DNA of 64,000 bases from Lampris incognitus. Lineage: Eukaryota; Chordata; Actinopteri; Lampriformes; Lampridae. The stretch covers positions 143,313,252 to 143,377,251 of the forward strand of contig NC_079211.1 of assembly GCF_029633865.1 (NCBI RefSeq). Reading direction: 5' to 3'. Shown here piece after piece: positions 61,789 through 64,000 of this stretch. The notes under the pieces are model-generated. The model saw only the letters and a list, made by a program, of their open reading frames with translations. It ran no database searches and was not told the origin of the DNA. Position 1 is the stretch's first letter; each line of letters begins with the position of its first letter. A program made the translations under genes and the position numbers.

Positions 61789-62657
61789 TTTTTTTTCCTC
61801 CATTTTTCTCCGAATTGTTTCCGGCCAATTACCCCACTCTTCCGAGCCGTCCCGGGCCGCTGCTCCACCCCCCTCTGCCGATCCGGGGAGGGCTGCAGAC
61901 TACCACAGGCCTCCTCCCATACATGCGGAGTCGCCAGCCGCTTCTTTTCACCTGACAGTGAGGAGTTTCACCAGGGGGACGTAGCACGTGGGAGGATCAC
62001 GTTATTCCCCCCGGTCCCCCCCCCCCCGAACAGGCACCCCTGACCAACCAGAGGAGGCGCTAGTGCATCGACCAGGACACATACCCACATCTGGCTTCCC
62101 ACCTGCAGACACGGCCAATTGTGTCTGTAGGGATGCCCAACCAAGCCGGAGGTAATGCGGGGATTCGAACCGGAGATCCCCGTGTTGGTAGGCAACAGAA
62201 TAGACCACCACCCAGATAGCAAAATTGCTGTGGCCCGGACCCGTCCCACACCCGACCTTCATCTTTCTTTCATCTGGTCGACATACCACATGGAATGATG
62301 GCACTTGGGTGGTCCGCTCCTGTTTGCCAGATCTGGGCCAGAACCAAGCCTTAGCAATGTGCCACATATTTGCCAAAGGTGGCCCATATTTGTTTTGTGA
62401 TATCTGGGCCATATTCACCATTTACCACACGGGCCACTTCAGGCTCACATCCAGATTACATGTTGCCCAGAGCACCGCATCTTTGCTGAAAAAGGCCCAC
62501 ATCTGGTTTGGCATATCTGGGCCATATTTGCTATTATACATGTGGGCCACTTCAGGATCACATCCATTTTGTCAGGGCCAGAAGAAGGCCATCAGTGCCA
62601 CATCACTGCCTGAAGTGGCCCACATCCGGATGCTATCTGGGCACGCCACCCGGATGC
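61789..62657 (-). mobile_element. SINE family B, minus orientation, split by a family C MITE
   Basis: The + strand starts with a T run, CTCCATTTTTCTCCGAATTG, then the inverted body and B box (GGGATTCGAACC, 62160). The head is interrupted at 62211 by the MITE and its last bases resume at 62642 (CACGCCACCCGGATGC). The outer flanks share an 18-bp direct repeat CCACCCGGATGCATGTAT (61771-61788, 62646-62663). Confidence 0.85.
62211..62641 (+). mobile_element. MITE, family C copy 2 (431 bp)
   Basis: Clean 10-bp inverted ends CCCAGATAGC and GCTATCTGGG. The body is about 90% like the copy at 26317, by eye. It sits in the SINE head, with CAC on both sides as a possible 3-bp target duplication. Confidence 0.88.
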
Positions 62658-62663
62658 ATGTAT

Positions 62664-63650
62664 ACATATTTATTTGCGTGTACGTATACACTTGAGTGTG
62701 GATAAACTGCACATAGATGTAATGACGCTGTAATTTAAGCAGCGCCTCCTTGCATCACGCAGTGTGTAAATCTAAAAGGATCGGGGAAGTTTAGGCAAGT
62801 TTTATCAGCTTCCCAGTAAATACATCACTCTGGGTTTTCCGTGAAGCTAGATTGCATGCCCCGGTCCTTGTCGCTAGATAAAAAAAAAAAAAACGCCCCA
62901 GTCATCAAGCTCCCATCTGCAACTCTTCGGGGGCCTGTAAGACTTCACAAGAAATGTCCGGTAATTGAAATCAAAAATGGGATTATTACTGTAGAAAATG
63001 GGATTATCGTCAATCTCATTTACCCCTAATCAGTTGTGCGCACGCTATCAGCAAGGCCCCGAGGTGTCGGGCAACACGCGAGAGTCGATAATAAGGAATT
63101 TCCTCGCTGGCTGGTTGCGTATCGGCCGGGCTGCCGGGGGGACTCCATAAGCGGGCGTGCGCAGGTCACCTCGTATAACTTTAGTGAAGGCAAAGAAAAG
63201 GTGCGGGAACGATGACGATCGTAAACGCGAATCACAAATCATAAAAGTTTTAACTCCTTGAAAATGGAAGGTTGGATGAAGCTCGGGGGAGATTAAGTGA
63301 GATTAAAAATGCTTAATACCTGGCAGCTCATCTTTGGGCAGCTTTCCATGAAGCAGTGACATGAAAGGTGACTTTGACACCAGGAGTAAAGCTGTGGATG
63401 GCTCTCTGTCACGTAAGAGGGGGGTTTTTTTTTTTGGTTTTTTTTTTTTGTGGCTGGTTTCAGTGCAGCATCACAGAATAATAGAGCGCTATGCATCCGT
63501 GAACCCTCCAGCAGATTTCCTCATCGCCCCAGTTTGGCTGCAGAATATGGACGCGGGGCTGAAAACGTTATTGGCGATATCGGATGTGAGGACCTGGTTT
63601 TTTTTTTTTTGGGGGGAGGGGGGGGTCCATCCGATATTTTGATCACAACG
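62664..63650. other. Intergenic stretch, nothing assigned
   Basis: Contains poly-A (62880) and poly-T/G runs (63421-63455, 63600-63625). No coding signal. Confidence 0.35.
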
Positions 63651-63770
63651 TCCATCCATCCATTATCTACTCCGCTTATCCTGCCTTCAGGGCCGTGGGG
63701 ATGCTGGATCCTATCCCAGCAGCCGTTGGGCGGCAGGCGGGGAGACACCCTGGACAGGCCGCCATGTGTC
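63651..63770 (-). mobile_element. SINE family A, 3' fragment
   Basis: Inverted tail TCCATCCATCCATTATC, then CTTATCCTGCCTTCAGGG, GGGGATGCTGGATCC and GGAGACACCCTGGACAGG. The head is missing, as in the fragment at 46509. Confidence 0.85.
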
Positions 63771-64000
63771 ACGCTAAAATACGTGAAATTCCAAACCGTA
63801 AGCAAAGCAGGAACACGCCGAATGTATTCCCCCCCCCCCCCCATTATGATTGATTGGCTCGGCCGGTGGATTCATAGATCATATTGCCATTGCTATTACA
63901 AAAGGACCCCATTACGGAGCCCATTTGAGTTTCCATACTTCTAAAATAGCGTTTAATAGTGGGACATTCAGAGTATGTGAACCAAGCCATCCCTTATTTA
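63771..64000. other. Window end, nothing assigned
   Basis: Non-coding. A C run lies at 63829-63842. Confidence 0.4.

Overview
The window is nuclear DNA of a ray-finned fish, most probably a teleost. This rests on a compact vertebrate neuronal gene, dense vertebrate-style microsatellites, several fish-typical Tc1-like, hAT, DIRS, Penelope-like and LINE remnants, and two tRNA-derived SINE families. I cannot name the species. No prokaryotic gene organisation, CRISPR array or viral gene set is present.

One protein-coding gene is recognised: a LRRTM4-like leucine-rich-repeat transmembrane synaptic adhesion gene on the + strand (fish lrrtm4 group). Exon 1 (coding part 4046-4049, ATGG) joins exon 2 (4633-6191), which encodes almost the whole 520-residue protein. 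The last codons of exon 2 (GAG then GTA TGA) form both the ECEV C-terminus with its stop and a splice donor. A distant exon at 48040-48375 fits the alternative cytoplasmic tail of the long LRRTM3/LRRTM4 isoforms and would give a protein of about 630 residues without the ECEV tail. The gene therefore spans nearly all of 4-48 kb, with a 41.9 kb intron in the long form.

Layout. 1-800: Penelope-like tail split by a MITE. 856-1174: SINE. 2.3-3.5 kb: GT-rich and polypyrimidine simple sequence. 3.66-4.05 kb: GC-rich 5' region with an upstream ORF. 4.05-6.2 kb: lrrtm4 exons 1-2. 8.36-14.9 kb: decayed DIRS-like tyrosine-recombinase retrotransposon holding a nested Tc1-like element, a foldback element, a hAT MITE and a SINE piece. 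18.8-31.6 kb: SINEs, four further DNA-transposon copies, microsatellites and a 21-bp minisatellite. 33-34 kb: possible hAT N-terminal remnant. 37.4-38.0 kb: intronic CpG-rich block. 38.2-47.8 kb: hAT MITEs, a LINE RT fragment and many SINEs. 48.0-48.4 kb: long-isoform exon. 48.4-57.2 kb: mostly unique, possibly regulatory DNA. 57.2-62.7 kb: MITEs, a foldback element built around a 16-unit minisatellite, and a nested SINE/MITE. 62.7-64 kb: unique sequence and a SINE piece.

No multi-gene system is present. The main points of interest are the alternative C-terminus of lrrtm4, the architecture of the intronic transposons, and several structured repeats.
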